Of a DNA stretch of 64,000 nt, positions 33,852-42,196 are shown piece after piece (the first letter of the stretch is position 1; the number at the start of each line of letters is the position of its first letter). The position numbers and the translations under genes are program-made. Origin of the DNA: Clavibacter phaseoli (GTDB taxonomy: Bacteria; Actinomycetota; Actinomycetes; Actinomycetales; Microbacteriaceae); contig NZ_CP040786.1 of assembly GCF_021922925.1 (NCBI RefSeq), forward strand, positions 2,604,001 to 2,668,000, read 5' to 3'. The notes beneath the pieces are model-generated. The model did no database searches. It saw only the letters and a program-made list of their open reading frames with translations, and was not told the origin of the DNA.

Positions 33852-34439
33852 ATGGCATGGACGGACGCGGGCGACCCGCAGCGGTACGGCGCGGGCATCC
33901 TCCAGGGCGAGCGGATCCGGCTGCGCGCGCTCGAGGACGCCGACCTCCCCGACCTCGTCCGCTGGTGGCGCGAGCCCGAGTGGGCGATCCTGCAGCAGCT
34001 GTCGGTGCGACCTCGACCCGAGGGCGACATCGCCGAGCAGTTCCGGAAGTGGAGCGCCAACGCGGGCGCGGGCGGCGACGTCGGCTTCTCGGTGACCGAC
34101 CGGATCTCCGGCCGCCTCGTCGGCCACGTCACCCTCTACGGCGCCCTGCTCCTGACGCGCTCCGCGACGCTCACCGTGATGATCGGATCCGAGCACACCG
34201 GCTCCGGCTACGGCACCGACGCCGTGCGCACGCTCGTCGAGTACGGCTTCCGCGAGCTGGGGCTAAACCGGATCCAGCTGCACGTGTTCGCGTTCAACGC
34301 CCGGGCCCGCGCGACCTACCGGAAGGTCGGCTTCGTCGAGGAGGGCGTGCTCCGCGAGGCGGTCTTCCACGACGGCGCGTTCCACGACGAGGTCGTCATG
34401 TCGGTGCTGGCGCGCGAATGGCTCGCCGCCCGCTCCTGA
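33852..34439 (+). CDS. GNAT-family N-acetyltransferase (RimJ/RimL type)
   Basis: 195 aa. The N-terminus ILQGERIRLRALEDADLPDLVRWW and the acetyl-CoA loop HTGSGYGTDAVRTLVEYGF (motif A) followed by LGLNRIQLHVFAFNARARATYRKVGF are typical of RimJ/RimL-like acetyltransferases, which modify protein N-termini or small molecules. CACGAT lies six bases upstream of the ATG. It converges on the YdeI gene. Confidence 0.9.
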   Translation: MAWTDAGDPQRYGAGILQGERIRLRALEDADLPDLVRWWREPEWAILQQLSVRPRPEGDIAEQFRKWSANAGAGGDVGFSVTDRISGRLVGHVTLYGALLLTRSATLTVMIGSEHTGSGYGTDAVRTLVEYGFRELGLNRIQLHVFAFNARARATYRKVGFVEEGVLREAVFHDGAFHDEVVMSVLAREWLAARS

Positions 34440-34452
34440 TCCGCGGCCCCGC

Positions 34453-35037
34453 TCACCGCGGGTGCGGCGCCTCCCCGCGCTCGAGCATCGCCACGAGCTT
34501 CGCGAGCCGGTTCGCGCGGACGGTCGCGTTCGGCGCCGTCGACACCCGGTGGATCACGGCGTAGCGGTTGACCTTGGACAGCGGCGCGAAGGTGTCCGCG
34601 GCGGCGGGCGACGCGGCGAGCGCGGCCAGCAGGTCCTCCGGCTCGGACGCCGATGCCTGGCCCGCGTAGGCGCGCTCCCACCGGCCGTCGGCCTGCGCGC
34701 GCTCCACCTCGCGGATCCCGGCCGGACGCATCCGGCCCTCCGCCGTGAGCGACGCCACCAGCCCGATGTTGCGCTCCGACCACAGCGACGCCTTCCGCCG
34801 CGGGGTGAACCGGCGACGGAAGATCCGCTCGTCGATGCTCGCGGTCTGCCCGTCGATCCAGCCGCTGCACAGCGCCTCGTCGAGCGCCTCGGCGTAGGTG
34901 AGCGAGGTCGGATCCGTGGTGCCCTTCTTCGCGAGCACCAGCCACACGCCGTCGGACGACTCCTCGTGCGCGTCGAGCCAGGCGCGCCACGCGTCGCGGT
35001 CGGGGACGGTCAGGAGCTCGTGCGCGGCGGCGGGCAT
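34453..35037 (-). CDS. YdeI/OmpD-associated family protein
   Basis: 194 aa. The N-terminal portion (WRAWLDAHEESSDGVWLVLAKKG, YAEALDEALCSGWIDGQ) and the C-terminal PLSKVNRYAVIHRVSTAPNATVRANR match the YdeI/OmpD-associated family. The biochemical role is not established; some relatives protect against bacteriocins. RRFTPRRKASLWSERNI is well conserved within the family. Confidence 0.83.
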   Translation of the reverse strand: MPAAAHELLTVPDRDAWRAWLDAHEESSDGVWLVLAKKGTTDPTSLTYAEALDEALCSGWIDGQTASIDERIFRRRFTPRRKASLWSERNIGLVASLTAEGRMRPAGIREVERAQADGRWERAYAGQASASEPEDLLAALAASPAAADTFAPLSKVNRYAVIHRVSTAPNATVRANRLAKLVAMLERGEAPHPR

Positions 35038-35077
35038 GCCCCGATGCTACGGAGCGCCGCCGACGACGCGGCCCCGG

Positions 35078-35377
35078 TCAGGCGCGGTCGACGGGGTGGC
35101 CGGCGGAGATCCAGGCGCTCGTGCCGCCCTCGACGTCGACCGCGTCGACGCCCCGGGCCGCGAGCGCCTCGGTCGCCCGCGCGCTGCGCCCGCCGGACTG
35201 GCAGATCACGTGCACGGGCGCGTCGGTCGGCACCTCGTCGACGCGTGCGTCGAGCTGCGACATGGGCAGGTTGACGGCGCCGGGCGCGTGGCCCGCGGCG
35301 TACTCGTCGGGCTCGCGCACGTCGATGAGGACGGGCGAGTCCAGGGCGGCGAGCTGGTCGACGGTGATGCGGCTCAT
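35078..35377 (-). CDS. Single-domain rhodanese-like protein
   Basis: 99 aa. The fold is complete: VLIDVREPDEYAAGHAPGAVNLP at the N-terminus and the active-site loop ICQSGGRSA with the persulfide-forming Cys. It transfers sulfane sulfur to a thiol or metabolic acceptor. No partner gene is adjacent. Confidence 0.92.
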   Translation of the reverse strand: MSRITVDQLAALDSPVLIDVREPDEYAAGHAPGAVNLPMSQLDARVDEVPTDAPVHVICQSGGRSARATEALAARGVDAVDVEGGTSAWISAGHPVDRA

Positions 35378-35423
35378 GCGGGTGCTCCTCGGGTCTCGGT
35401 GCTCCCCACGCTAGCCGCGCGGG

Positions 35424-36551
35424 TCACGCCCGGTCGTCCAGCGCGACCACGAGCTTCCGCGCCGAGACGCCCGCGCGCAGGCGGTCCATCGCCGGCTGGA
35501 TCGCGTCGAGCCCGGCGCCGACGACCTCGGCCGCGGGCGCCGCGACGTAGCGGCCCTCGGCGAGCGCGGCCGGCAGGAAGCGCTCCCAGAGCATCGCGCC
35601 GACGCCGTCGTGCATGAGGGCGCTGCCCCAGATGAAGCTCGCGCGGATCCCGCGGACGCGCGCGCGGATCATCAGGGCCGGGGTCGCGGTGCCCATGCGG
35701 ATCCCGAGGCGCACGAGCGGCAGCCCGATCCGACCACCGCGCGGCAGCGTCTCGAAGGAGACGGGCGGGCTCGCCATGCTGACGCGGGTCGCGCCCGTGG
35801 CGGCGGCGATGCGCACGGCCGGGTCGCCGGATCCGGTGCCGATGGCCAGCACGCCCGCGACGCGGCGGTCCGCCAGGTGGTGCGTGATGTCCCGCACCGC
35901 GGTCGGGCTCCGGTAGTCGAAGGCGCGGCTCGCGCCGAGGCCGGTCACGAGCTCGTGGTTGCGCGGCGACGCGGTCGTGACCACGTCGTACCCGGCGGCG
36001 ACCGCGAGCTGGATCGCGTTCATGCCGACGCTCGTGGATCCACCCCAGACCACGACGGTCTCGCCCGTCGCCGGGGTGGTCGCGTCGGGCGTGCGCAGCC
36101 CGAGCTGGCCCGCGCCGAACAGGCCGGACGCGGCCGTGGAGATCCCGAGCGGGAGCACGGCGGCCTCCTCGAAGCGCAGGGCGTCCGGGATCGGCGACGC
36201 GAGGTCGACGCGCACGATCGCGCGCGACTGGAATCCGCCCTCCGGCGCGTGTCGCCGCCCCTTCTCCATGCCGACCGCGTACGCGACGACCCGGTCGCCG
36301 ACGGCGAAGCGCGTGACGCCGGGGCCGATCTCCTCGACGACGCCCGCGACGTCCTCGCCGAGCACCGCCGGGTGCGGCAGCCAGCGGTACATGAGGTCGC
36401 CCATGTGCTGCTTCATGGTGTCGAGCGGGTTGATCGCGACGGCGCGGACGCGGATCGCGACCTCGCCCTCCCGGGGAGCGGTCCGCGGCGCGGGTCCGAC
36501 GGTGAGGTCAGCGGCGGACGAGGCGAGCCAGGCGGCGGATTCGGTGGGCAT
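35424..36551 (-). CDS. Zinc-independent alcohol dehydrogenase / quinone oxidoreductase (MDR)
   Basis: 375 aa. GroES-like N-terminal part (VRAVAINPLDTMKQHMG, HPAVLGEDVAGVVEEIGPGVTRFAVGDRVVAY) and a Rossmann domain with VVWGGSTSVGMNAIQLAVAAG binding NADPH. The zinc-site cysteines are missing. The length and PHPAVLGEDVAGVV resemble enoyl reductases of the yeast ETR-like (YhdH-like) group. Start 36551 is taken because GGAGA is suitably placed; the frame extends 13 codons upstream without support. Divergent from the TetR gene, with two identical operators between. Confidence 0.88.
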   Translation of the reverse strand: MPTESAAWLASSAADLTVGPAPRTAPREGEVAIRVRAVAINPLDTMKQHMGDLMYRWLPHPAVLGEDVAGVVEEIGPGVTRFAVGDRVVAYAVGMEKGRRHAPEGGFQSRAIVRVDLASPIPDALRFEEAAVLPLGISTAASGLFGAGQLGLRTPDATTPATGETVVVWGGSTSVGMNAIQLAVAAGYDVVTTASPRNHELVTGLGASRAFDYRSPTAVRDITHHLADRRVAGVLAIGTGSGDPAVRIAAATGATRVSMASPPVSFETLPRGGRIGLPLVRLGIRMGTATPALMIRARVRGIRASFIWGSALMHDGVGAMLWERFLPAALAEGRYVAAPAAEVVGAGLDAIQPAMDRLRAGVSARKLVVALDDRA

Positions 36552-36582
36552 GCGGTTCTCCGATCTGCGGATCGCGCTGCCC

Positions 36583-36601
36583 GATGACATCGCGTGTCAT
36601 C
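36583..36601. promoter_or_regulatory. Operator copy 1 between dehydrogenase and TetR genes
   Basis: GATGACA, five bases, TGTCATC: a perfect 7-base inverted repeat. It lies 31 bases upstream of the start of the dehydrogenase gene, where it would cover that promoter. An identical copy follows 31 bases further on. Confidence 0.75.
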
Positions 36602-36613
36602 ACCATACACATC

Positions 36614-36632
36614 GATGACACGGAATGTCATC
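36614..36632. promoter_or_regulatory. Operator copy 2 between dehydrogenase and TetR genes
   Basis: GATGACA, five bases, TGTCATC, the same arms and spacing as copy 1 but with a different spacer. It sits directly upstream of the TetR -10 hexamer (TAGGAT, 36635-36640), so binding would block the regulator's own promoter. Confidence 0.75.
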
Positions 36633-36634
36633 AC

Positions 36635-36640
36635 TAGGAT
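36635..36640 (+). promoter_or_regulatory. -10 element of the TetR gene, leaderless
   Basis: TAGGAT, six bases before the ATG at 36647. Operator copy 2 ends two bases upstream. Confidence 0.55.
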
Positions 36641-36646
36641 CGACGC

Positions 36647-37222
36647 ATGAGCAGATGGCAGCCGGACACGCGCGAGCGCCTGGCCGCCGCCGCCCTCGAG
36701 CTGTTCCGCGAGCGGGGCTTCGCGGAGACGACCGTCCCCGAGATCACCGCCCGCGCCGGCCTCACGACCCGCACCTTCTTCCGTCACTTCGCCGACAAGC
36801 GCGAGGTGCTCTTCGCCGAGGAGGACGAGCTGCCCGCGCTCGTGACGCGCATCATCCGCGAGGCGCCCGCCGACCGCGCCCCGCTCCAGGTCGTCGAGGA
36901 CGGCTTCCCCGAGGTCGTCGCGTCGCAGTTCGCGGAGGGGCGCGACACCCTGCTCGCCCGCAAGCGGATCATCGGCGACGACCCCGGCTTGCAGGAGCGC
37001 GAGATGCGCAAGGTCCAGGCGATGCAGGAGGCCGTTCGCGCGGGCTTCGTGGAGCGCGGGTCGGATCCGCTCACCGCCGTGCTCGTCGCCCACGCCACCG
37101 CGACCGTATTCGGCGTCTCCATCGGCCGCTGGCTCTCCGACGGCGGCGCCGAGACGGACCTCGCCGAGGTGCTGCGCGAGACGCTCGACGCGTTCCGTGC
37201 GCTGATGGGGGCGGGCGCGTGA
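36647..37222 (+). CDS. TetR-family regulator
   Basis: 191 aa. The helix-turn-helix is at about residues 28-50 (VPEITARAGLTTRTFFRHFADKREVLF). A short C-terminal ligand domain follows. Divergent from the quinone oxidoreductase gene. The two identical palindromes between them indicate that this protein represses both genes; this is inference. The stop overlaps the start of the DUF2283 gene. Confidence 0.9.
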   Translation: MSRWQPDTRERLAAAALELFRERGFAETTVPEITARAGLTTRTFFRHFADKREVLFAEEDELPALVTRIIREAPADRAPLQVVEDGFPEVVASQFAEGRDTLLARKRIIGDDPGLQEREMRKVQAMQEAVRAGFVERGSDPLTAVLVAHATATVFGVSIGRWLSDGGAETDLAEVLRETLDAFRALMGAGA

Positions 37223-37449
37223 TGCGCGTGACCTACGACCCGGCCGCGGACGCCGCGTACGTCGAGCTGGCCGGGCCGGTCGGCGACGGCGAGGCGGCCA
37301 CGACGATCCACTCGATCGCGACGCCCGGCGCCCGCGGCGAGGTCGCGCTCGACTTCGACGCCGACGGTCGCCTCATCGGCATCGAGGTGCTGCACGCGAG
37401 CGCGGTGCTGCCCGCGGCGGCGCTGGCGGGTGCCGTGCGGATCGGCTAG
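37222..37449 (+). CDS. DUF2283 family protein
   Basis: 75 aa. The arrangement MRVTYDPAADAAYVEL and VALDFDADGRLIGIEVLHAS is the DUF2283 pattern; the function of the family is unknown. ATG 37222 overlaps the TetR stop; GTG 37219 is also possible. The gene converges on the DUF2200 gene, and the two stop codons overlap. Confidence 0.85.
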   Translation: MRVTYDPAADAAYVELAGPVGDGEAATTIHSIATPGARGEVALDFDADGRLIGIEVLHASAVLPAAALAGAVRIG

Positions 37450-37790
37450 CTGCCGCGCAGCACCTTCGCCATCGCGCGACCGCGGGCGACCTCGTCGACG
37501 AGCTTGTCGAGGATCCGGATCTGCTTCATGAGCGGGTCCTCGATCTCCTCGATGCGGACGCCGCAGATCACGCCGCGGACCTCGTCCGCCAGCGGGGTGA
37601 TGCGGGCGGCGGCGAAGAAGTCCTCGAACGTGGTCTCGGCGTCCAGGTGGCGCTGGAGCTCCGCGGCGTCGAAGCCGGTGAGCCAGGTGATCACCTGGTC
37701 GACCTCCGCCCGCGTGTGGCCCTTCCGCTCGACCTTCTTCACGTAGAGCGCGTGGACCGTGGCGAACGGCGTCGTGAAGATGCGGTGCAT
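37446..37790 (-). CDS. DUF2200 family protein
   Basis: 114 aa. FATVHALYVKKVERKGHTRAEVDQVITWLTGF and GVICGVRIEEIEDPLMKQIR are the conserved portions of DUF2200, a small family of unknown function. TACGCT ends six bases before the ATG on the minus strand, so the message is probably leaderless. Confidence 0.88.
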   Translation of the reverse strand: MHRIFTTPFATVHALYVKKVERKGHTRAEVDQVITWLTGFDAAELQRHLDAETTFEDFFAAARITPLADEVRGVICGVRIEEIEDPLMKQIRILDKLVDEVARGRAMAKVLRGS

Positions 37791-37796
37791 GTCCGG

Positions 37797-37802
37797 AGCG
37801 TA
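37797..37802 (-). promoter_or_regulatory. -10 element of the DUF2200 gene, leaderless
   Basis: TACGCT on the minus strand, six bases before the ATG at 37790. No ribosome-binding site fits between. Confidence 0.5.
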
Positions 37803-37916
37803 GGCCGGGGAGGCCGCGCGGTCGAGGCCGGGAATAGGCGGGCGCCCCGCCGCGGTTCGACTCCATGCAGACGCATCCACCCGGATGCCGCCGCCGTCGA
37901 GCACGAGGAGCGCCCC

Positions 37917-38966
37917 ATGGCCACTAAGATCGGCTTCCTGTCGTTCAACCACTGGCAGGACGTGCGCGGATCCCGCGTCCGCACCGCCCAGGACTCGCTC
38001 CTGCAGTCGATCGACCTCGCGGTCGCGGCCGAGGAGATCGGCATCGACGGCGCGTACTTCCGCGTGCACCACTTCGCGCCGCAGCAGGCGTCGCCGTTCC
38101 CGCTGCTGGCCGCCATCGCGAGCCGCACCAGCCGGATCGAGATCGGCACCGGCGTCGTCGACATGCGCTACGAGAACCCCCTCTACATGGCGGAGGAGGC
38201 GGCCATGACCGACCTCATCTCCAACCGCCGGGTGCAGCTCGGCATCAGCCGCGGATCGCCCGAGCAGGTCGAGGCCGGCTACGAGTCCTTCGGCTACGTG
38301 CCCCAGGACGGCGAGACCGACGCCGACATGGCCCGCCGCCACACCGGCCTCTTCCTCCGCGCGCTCGAGGGCGAGGAGCTCGCGACCGCGGCCCCGCAGC
38401 GCGGCATCATCGCGGGCGGCGTCGCGATCACCCCGCAGTCGCCGGGCCTCCGCGAGCGCATCTGGTGGGGCGCCGGCACGCGCGCGACCGGCCAGTGGGC
38501 GGCCGAGCAGGGCATGAACCTCATGTCGTCGACGCTCCTCTCCGAGGACACCGGCGTGCCGCTCGACGTGCTCCAGGCCGAGCAGATCCAGCTGTTCCGC
38601 GACGGCTGGGCCGCCGCCGGGCACGCGTGGGAGCCGCGCGTGAGCGTCAGCCGCAGCATCATCCCCATCGTCGACGACGAATCGGAGATGTACTTCGGCG
38701 TCCGCTCGCAGATCGAGGGCCAGGACCAGGTCGGCCAGGTCGGCGGCGAGAAGTGGCGCTTCGGCCGCTCCTACATCGGCACCCCGGAGCGCCTCATCGA
38801 CGAGCTCGGCAAGGACCAGGCGATCGCCGCGGCCGACACCCTCCTCGTCACGATCCCCAACCAGCTCGGCGTGGACTTCAACCTCCGGTCGCTCGCCGCG
38901 ATCAAGCAGATCGGCGAGGCGCTGGGGTGGGACCGGACGGACGCGTCCGTCGGGGCATCCGCCTGA
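37917..38966 (+). CDS. LLM-class flavin-dependent oxidoreductase
   Basis: 349 aa bacterial-luciferase-like monooxygenase. TIM-barrel segments seen include LQSIDLAVAAEEIGIDGAYF, PLLAAIASRTSRIEIGTGVV and NRRVQLGISRGS. The family uses reduced FMN or F420; the subfamily cannot be decided by eye. The start follows GAGGAG. Partner reductase not encoded nearby. Confidence 0.88.
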   Translation: MATKIGFLSFNHWQDVRGSRVRTAQDSLLQSIDLAVAAEEIGIDGAYFRVHHFAPQQASPFPLLAAIASRTSRIEIGTGVVDMRYENPLYMAEEAAMTDLISNRRVQLGISRGSPEQVEAGYESFGYVPQDGETDADMARRHTGLFLRALEGEELATAAPQRGIIAGGVAITPQSPGLRERIWWGAGTRATGQWAAEQGMNLMSSTLLSEDTGVPLDVLQAEQIQLFRDGWAAAGHAWEPRVSVSRSIIPIVDDESEMYFGVRSQIEGQDQVGQVGGEKWRFGRSYIGTPERLIDELGKDQAIAAADTLLVTIPNQLGVDFNLRSLAAIKQIGEALGWDRTDASVGASA

Positions 38967-38981
38967 TCCGCTGATCCGCCG

Positions 38982-39404
38982 TCAGTCGCCGGTCGGGCGC
39001 TTGCGCTGCTGCTTCGTCGCCGAGCGCTGCGTCTTGGCCGCGAGACGACGGCGCTGCGAGCCCTTCGTGGGACGCGTGGCTCGTCGCGGGGCGGCGTCGG
39101 GTGCGAGCGCCTCGGCCACGATCTCGCGGAGAGCGTCGAGCGCGGCCACCCGGTTCCTCAGCTGCGACCGCTGCTCGGACACCGTCACCGTGACCGCGCC
39201 GCCGACCAGGCGCCGGCCGAGCCGCTCGAGGATCCGCGCCCGCTGCTGATCCGTCAGCACCAGCGACTCCACCGGGCTCCACGTGAGCTGCACCCGGCTG
39301 TCCGACGTGTTGACGTGCTGCCCGCCGGGCCCGGACGACCGCGAGAACCGCCACCGCAGCTCGGCCGCGGGGATGGTCAGCGCGGGGCCGACCTCGAGAT
39401 CCAT
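38982..39404 (-). CDS. arfB: Alternative ribosome-rescue peptidyl-tRNA hydrolase
   Basis: 140 aa. The GGQ motif (27-29, in SSGPGGQHVNTSDSRV) hydrolyses peptidyl-tRNA on stalled ribosomes. The C-terminal tail is basic (KGSQRRRLAAKTQRSATKQQ), as needed to enter the empty mRNA channel. Length and arrangement match ArfB/YaeJ. Confidence 0.93.
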   Translation of the reverse strand: MDLEVGPALTIPAAELRWRFSRSSGPGGQHVNTSDSRVQLTWSPVESLVLTDQQRARILERLGRRLVGGAVTVTVSEQRSQLRNRVAALDALREIVAEALAPDAAPRRATRPTKGSQRRRLAAKTQRSATKQQRKRPTGD

Positions 39405-39459
39405 GCGGCAAGGGTCGCACGGAGCGGGACGTGCTCGTGCGAGCTGTCGCCCCCGAAGG

Positions 39460-40317
39460 TCAGCGCTCCGCCCCCGCCTCCACCGCCCCCGGCCGCCGCG
39501 CCGTCAGGTACAGCCGATGCGCCGTGATCACCAGCGCCAGCCACGCGCCGCTGAGGAAGAAGGCCGCGAGCACGTCCGTGAACCAGTGGTGGCCGAGGTA
39601 CACGCGGGAGATGCCGATGGTGACGGCGAAGACCACGGCGACCGCGATCGAGAGCACGCGCGTCACGCGGCGGTGCTGGCGGAGGAGGAGCAGGTAGGCG
39701 AGAATCCCGGCGATCGCGACCGCGTTGAGCGTGTGACCGCTCGGGAACGACGGCGACGTCTCGTACGGCGGCACCGCGTCGGCGAGGTCGGGGCGGGCGC
39801 GGCCGATGATCTCCTTGCCCGCGATGGTGAGCAGGAGCGATCCGCCGCCGGCCGCGACGACCAGGATGACGGGCGTCCACGAGCGCCGCCGGATGGCCAG
39901 GAACAGCATCGTCACGACCGCGATGACCGGCATGACCACGACGCCCGCGACGTCCGTGTACGCGGTCGCGGCGTCGTTCAGCCACGGCGTGCGGATGCCG
40001 ATCATGAAGGCGAGCATCGGCTTGTCGAGGCCGGCGACCCCGTCGGCGTCGGTCACGTTGTCGTAGACCTGCGCGGCGATCGCGGACAGCCCCACGGCGA
40101 GCGCGAGGCCCACCAGCAGCGTGATCACGAGGGCGGCGTACGGGCCGAGCGCCCGCATGATCCGCTCCACGACGCGGGCGAGGACCCGGCCGACCGGCGT
40201 CACCCAGCGCGTGAGGTCGCGGTCGCCGAGGAAGCGGTCGCGGCGGAGCTCGCCCTCGACGCCCTGGTCGGCGGGGTCGAGCGGGGCGAGGGGCCTGTGC
40301 CCGGGGGTGTCGCTCAT
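39460..40317 (-). CDS. PAP2-family membrane phosphatase
   Basis: 285 aa with five or six hydrophobic helices. The three phosphatase motifs are intact: KEIIGRARP, PSFPSGH, and SRVYLGHHWFTDV. Such enzymes dephosphorylate undecaprenyl pyrophosphate or phosphatidic acid at the outer face of the membrane. The N-terminal 50 residues form a polar cytosolic region. Undecaprenyl-PP recycling is the most general expectation for the family. Confidence 0.92.
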   Translation of the reverse strand: MSDTPGHRPLAPLDPADQGVEGELRRDRFLGDRDLTRWVTPVGRVLARVVERIMRALGPYAALVITLLVGLALAVGLSAIAAQVYDNVTDADGVAGLDKPMLAFMIGIRTPWLNDAATAYTDVAGVVVMPVIAVVTMLFLAIRRRSWTPVILVVAAGGGSLLLTIAGKEIIGRARPDLADAVPPYETSPSFPSGHTLNAVAIAGILAYLLLLRQHRRVTRVLSIAVAVVFAVTIGISRVYLGHHWFTDVLAAFFLSGAWLALVITAHRLYLTARRPGAVEAGAER

Positions 40318-40478
40318 CGGGGATCCTCCACGTCCGGCGGGGAGTCCCGCCCGTCGAACCTACCGACGGCGAGCCGGGAGATGACCGCCGCCTCCGAGCC
40401 GTGGCCGATCCGCGCAGCTCCTCGACAGCCATCGCCCCGACCGGCCTACGTTCCAGGGGATCCACCGAAGGGAACACC

Positions 40479-41090
40479 ATGACCACCGCCATCGTCCTCA
40501 ACTGCACCCTCAAGCCCTCCCCCGCTCCCTCGAGCACCAGCAAGCTCGCCGGCGAGGTGCTCGCCGAGCTGGCCACGCACGGCGTGACCGGCCGCGAGAT
40601 CCGCCTCGTCGACCACGACATCAAGCCCGGCGTGGAGAAGGACATGGGCGACGGCGACGCCTGGCCCACCGTCCGCGAGGCCGTGCTCGCCGCCGACATC
40701 CTGATCCTCGCCACGCCCACCTGGATGGGCCACATGTCGTCCGTCGCCTCCCGCGTGCTCGAGCGCCTCGACGCCGAGCTGTCCGAGACCCGCGAGGACG
40801 GCAACCCGATCCTGTTCGGCAAGGTCGCGCTCGCGGTCGTCGTCGGCAACGAGGACGGCGCCCACAAGATCACGGCCGACTTCCTCCAGGGCCTCAACGA
40901 CGTCGGCTTCTCCGTCCCCGCGCAGGGCGGCGTGTACTGGAACGGCGAGGCGATGAACAGCGTCGACTACAACGACCTCGACGAGGTGCCCGAGCGCGTC
41001 GCGTCCGTCACCGCGACGGCCGCCCGCAACGCGGCGCACCTCGCCGCGTTCCTCTCGCAGCACGACTACCCGGCGGCGCCCGCCGAGTGA
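40479..41090 (+). CDS. NAD(P)H-dependent flavin oxidoreductase (flavodoxin-like)
   Basis: 203 aa. The flavodoxin-like fold begins AIVLNCTLKPSPAPSSTSKLA, where the loop binds the FMN phosphate, and ILILATPTWMGHMSSVASRVLERLD is the second flavin-contact region. It belongs to the NADPH-dependent FMN reductase superfamily. GAAGGGA precedes the ATG and TACGTT at 40447-40452 is a candidate -10 element. A good hairpin terminator follows. Confidence 0.88.
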   Translation: MTTAIVLNCTLKPSPAPSSTSKLAGEVLAELATHGVTGREIRLVDHDIKPGVEKDMGDGDAWPTVREAVLAADILILATPTWMGHMSSVASRVLERLDAELSETREDGNPILFGKVALAVVVGNEDGAHKITADFLQGLNDVGFSVPAQGGVYWNGEAMNSVDYNDLDEVPERVASVTATAARNAAHLAAFLSQHDYPAAPAE

Positions 41091-41095
41091 TCCTC

Positions 41096-41130
41096 GCGTC
41101 CCCCTGCTCCGCACCGGGGCAGGGGGACGC
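41096..41130 (+). terminator. Hairpin terminator
   Basis: Perfect 12-base arms, GCGTCCCCCTGC (41096-41107) and GCAGGGGGACGC (41119-41130), with an 11-base loop. It lies six bases after the flavin oxidoreductase stop. No T-run follows. Confidence 0.75.
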
Positions 41131-41242
41131 GGCTGTCCGCTGGCCGCACGCGCCGGTCGGGCCCCGTCGACCGGTGCTTCGCTGGGAGGGCCGGCGCCGG
41201 GGATCCACCCGCCGCCGCGAACCGCCGACGAAGGAGTCCCCC

Positions 41243-42100
41243 ATGCCCGCATTCGCGAACGTCACCGTGCTCGGAGCCGGCGTGCTCGGCGCGCAGATCG
41301 CGTTCCAGGCCGCGAACCACGGGAAGACCGTGACCGCGTACGACGTGGACGACGCGGCGCTCGAGGCCGCGCGCGGACGGCTCGACGCGATCGTCGCGCA
41401 GTACGTCGGCGAGACCGGCGAGGACAGCAGGGAGTCCGCGACAGCCGCCGCCGCGGGGATCACGCTGACGAGCGATCTCGCGGCCGCCGTCGCCGACGCC
41501 GGCCTCGTGATCGAGGCGGTCCCCGAGTCCCTCGAGCTCAAGCAGGACGTCTACCGCCGCATCGCCGAGGCCGCCCCCGAGCGCACGGTCTTCGCCACCA
41601 ACTCGTCGACGCTCCTGCCCAGCGCGATCGCCGACGCCACCGGCCGCCCCGACCGATTCCTCGCCCTGCACTTCGCGAACCACGTCTGGCGGCAGAACAC
41701 GGCCGAGATCATGGGTACGCCAGCGACGTCGCCCGAGGTGTTCGACCGGGTCGTCGCGTTCGCCGAGGAGATCGGCATGGTCCCGATCCCGCTGAAGAAG
41801 GAGCAGCCGGGCTACGTGCTCAACTCGCTGCTCGTGCCGCTGCTCGAGGCGGCGGCGGGCCTCGTGCTGACGGGCGTCGCGGATCCGAAGACGGTCGACA
41901 CCACCTGGCGCATCGCCACGGGCGCGCCCCTCGGCCCGTTCCAGATCTACGACGTCGTCGGCCTCCGCACGGCCTACGCGATCTCCGCGGCGAGCGACGA
42001 GCCGGGCGCGCAGGCGTGGGCGGCGCACCTCAAGAGCGAGTACCTCGACCAGGGCAAGCTCGGCGTGGAGTCGGGCGAGGGGTTCTACACGTACCGGTGA
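41243..42100 (+). CDS. 3-hydroxyacyl-CoA dehydrogenase-like protein
   Basis: 285 aa. The NAD-binding motif is GAGVLGAQIAFQAANHG (about residues 10-26). The C-terminal 3HCDH domain is present. The usual catalytic segment H-F-x-N-P is altered to LHFANHVWRQNTAEI, which changes the residue after Asn, so the substrate may differ from fatty acyl-CoA. AAGGAG precedes the ATG. The gene stands between two hairpin terminators and is a single-gene unit. Confidence 0.83.
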   Translation: MPAFANVTVLGAGVLGAQIAFQAANHGKTVTAYDVDDAALEAARGRLDAIVAQYVGETGEDSRESATAAAAGITLTSDLAAAVADAGLVIEAVPESLELKQDVYRRIAEAAPERTVFATNSSTLLPSAIADATGRPDRFLALHFANHVWRQNTAEIMGTPATSPEVFDRVVAFAEEIGMVPIPLKKEQPGYVLNSLLVPLLEAAAGLVLTGVADPKTVDTTWRIATGAPLGPFQIYDVVGLRTAYAISAASDEPGAQAWAAHLKSEYLDQGKLGVESGEGFYTYR

Positions 42101-42104
42101 GGCC

Positions 42105-42126
42105 GCGGGGCCACGACGGGCCCCGC
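42105..42126 (+). terminator. Hairpin terminator
   Basis: Arms GCGGGGCC (42105-42112) and GGCCCCGC (42119-42126) with a six-base loop, five bases after the preceding stop codon. No T-run. Confidence 0.65.
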
Positions 42127-42196
42127 CCCGCGCGTGCGCCAAGCTGGTGCTCCCGGCCGCGGACCACCCGCCGCCGACCCGTGAGGAGGCACCCGC

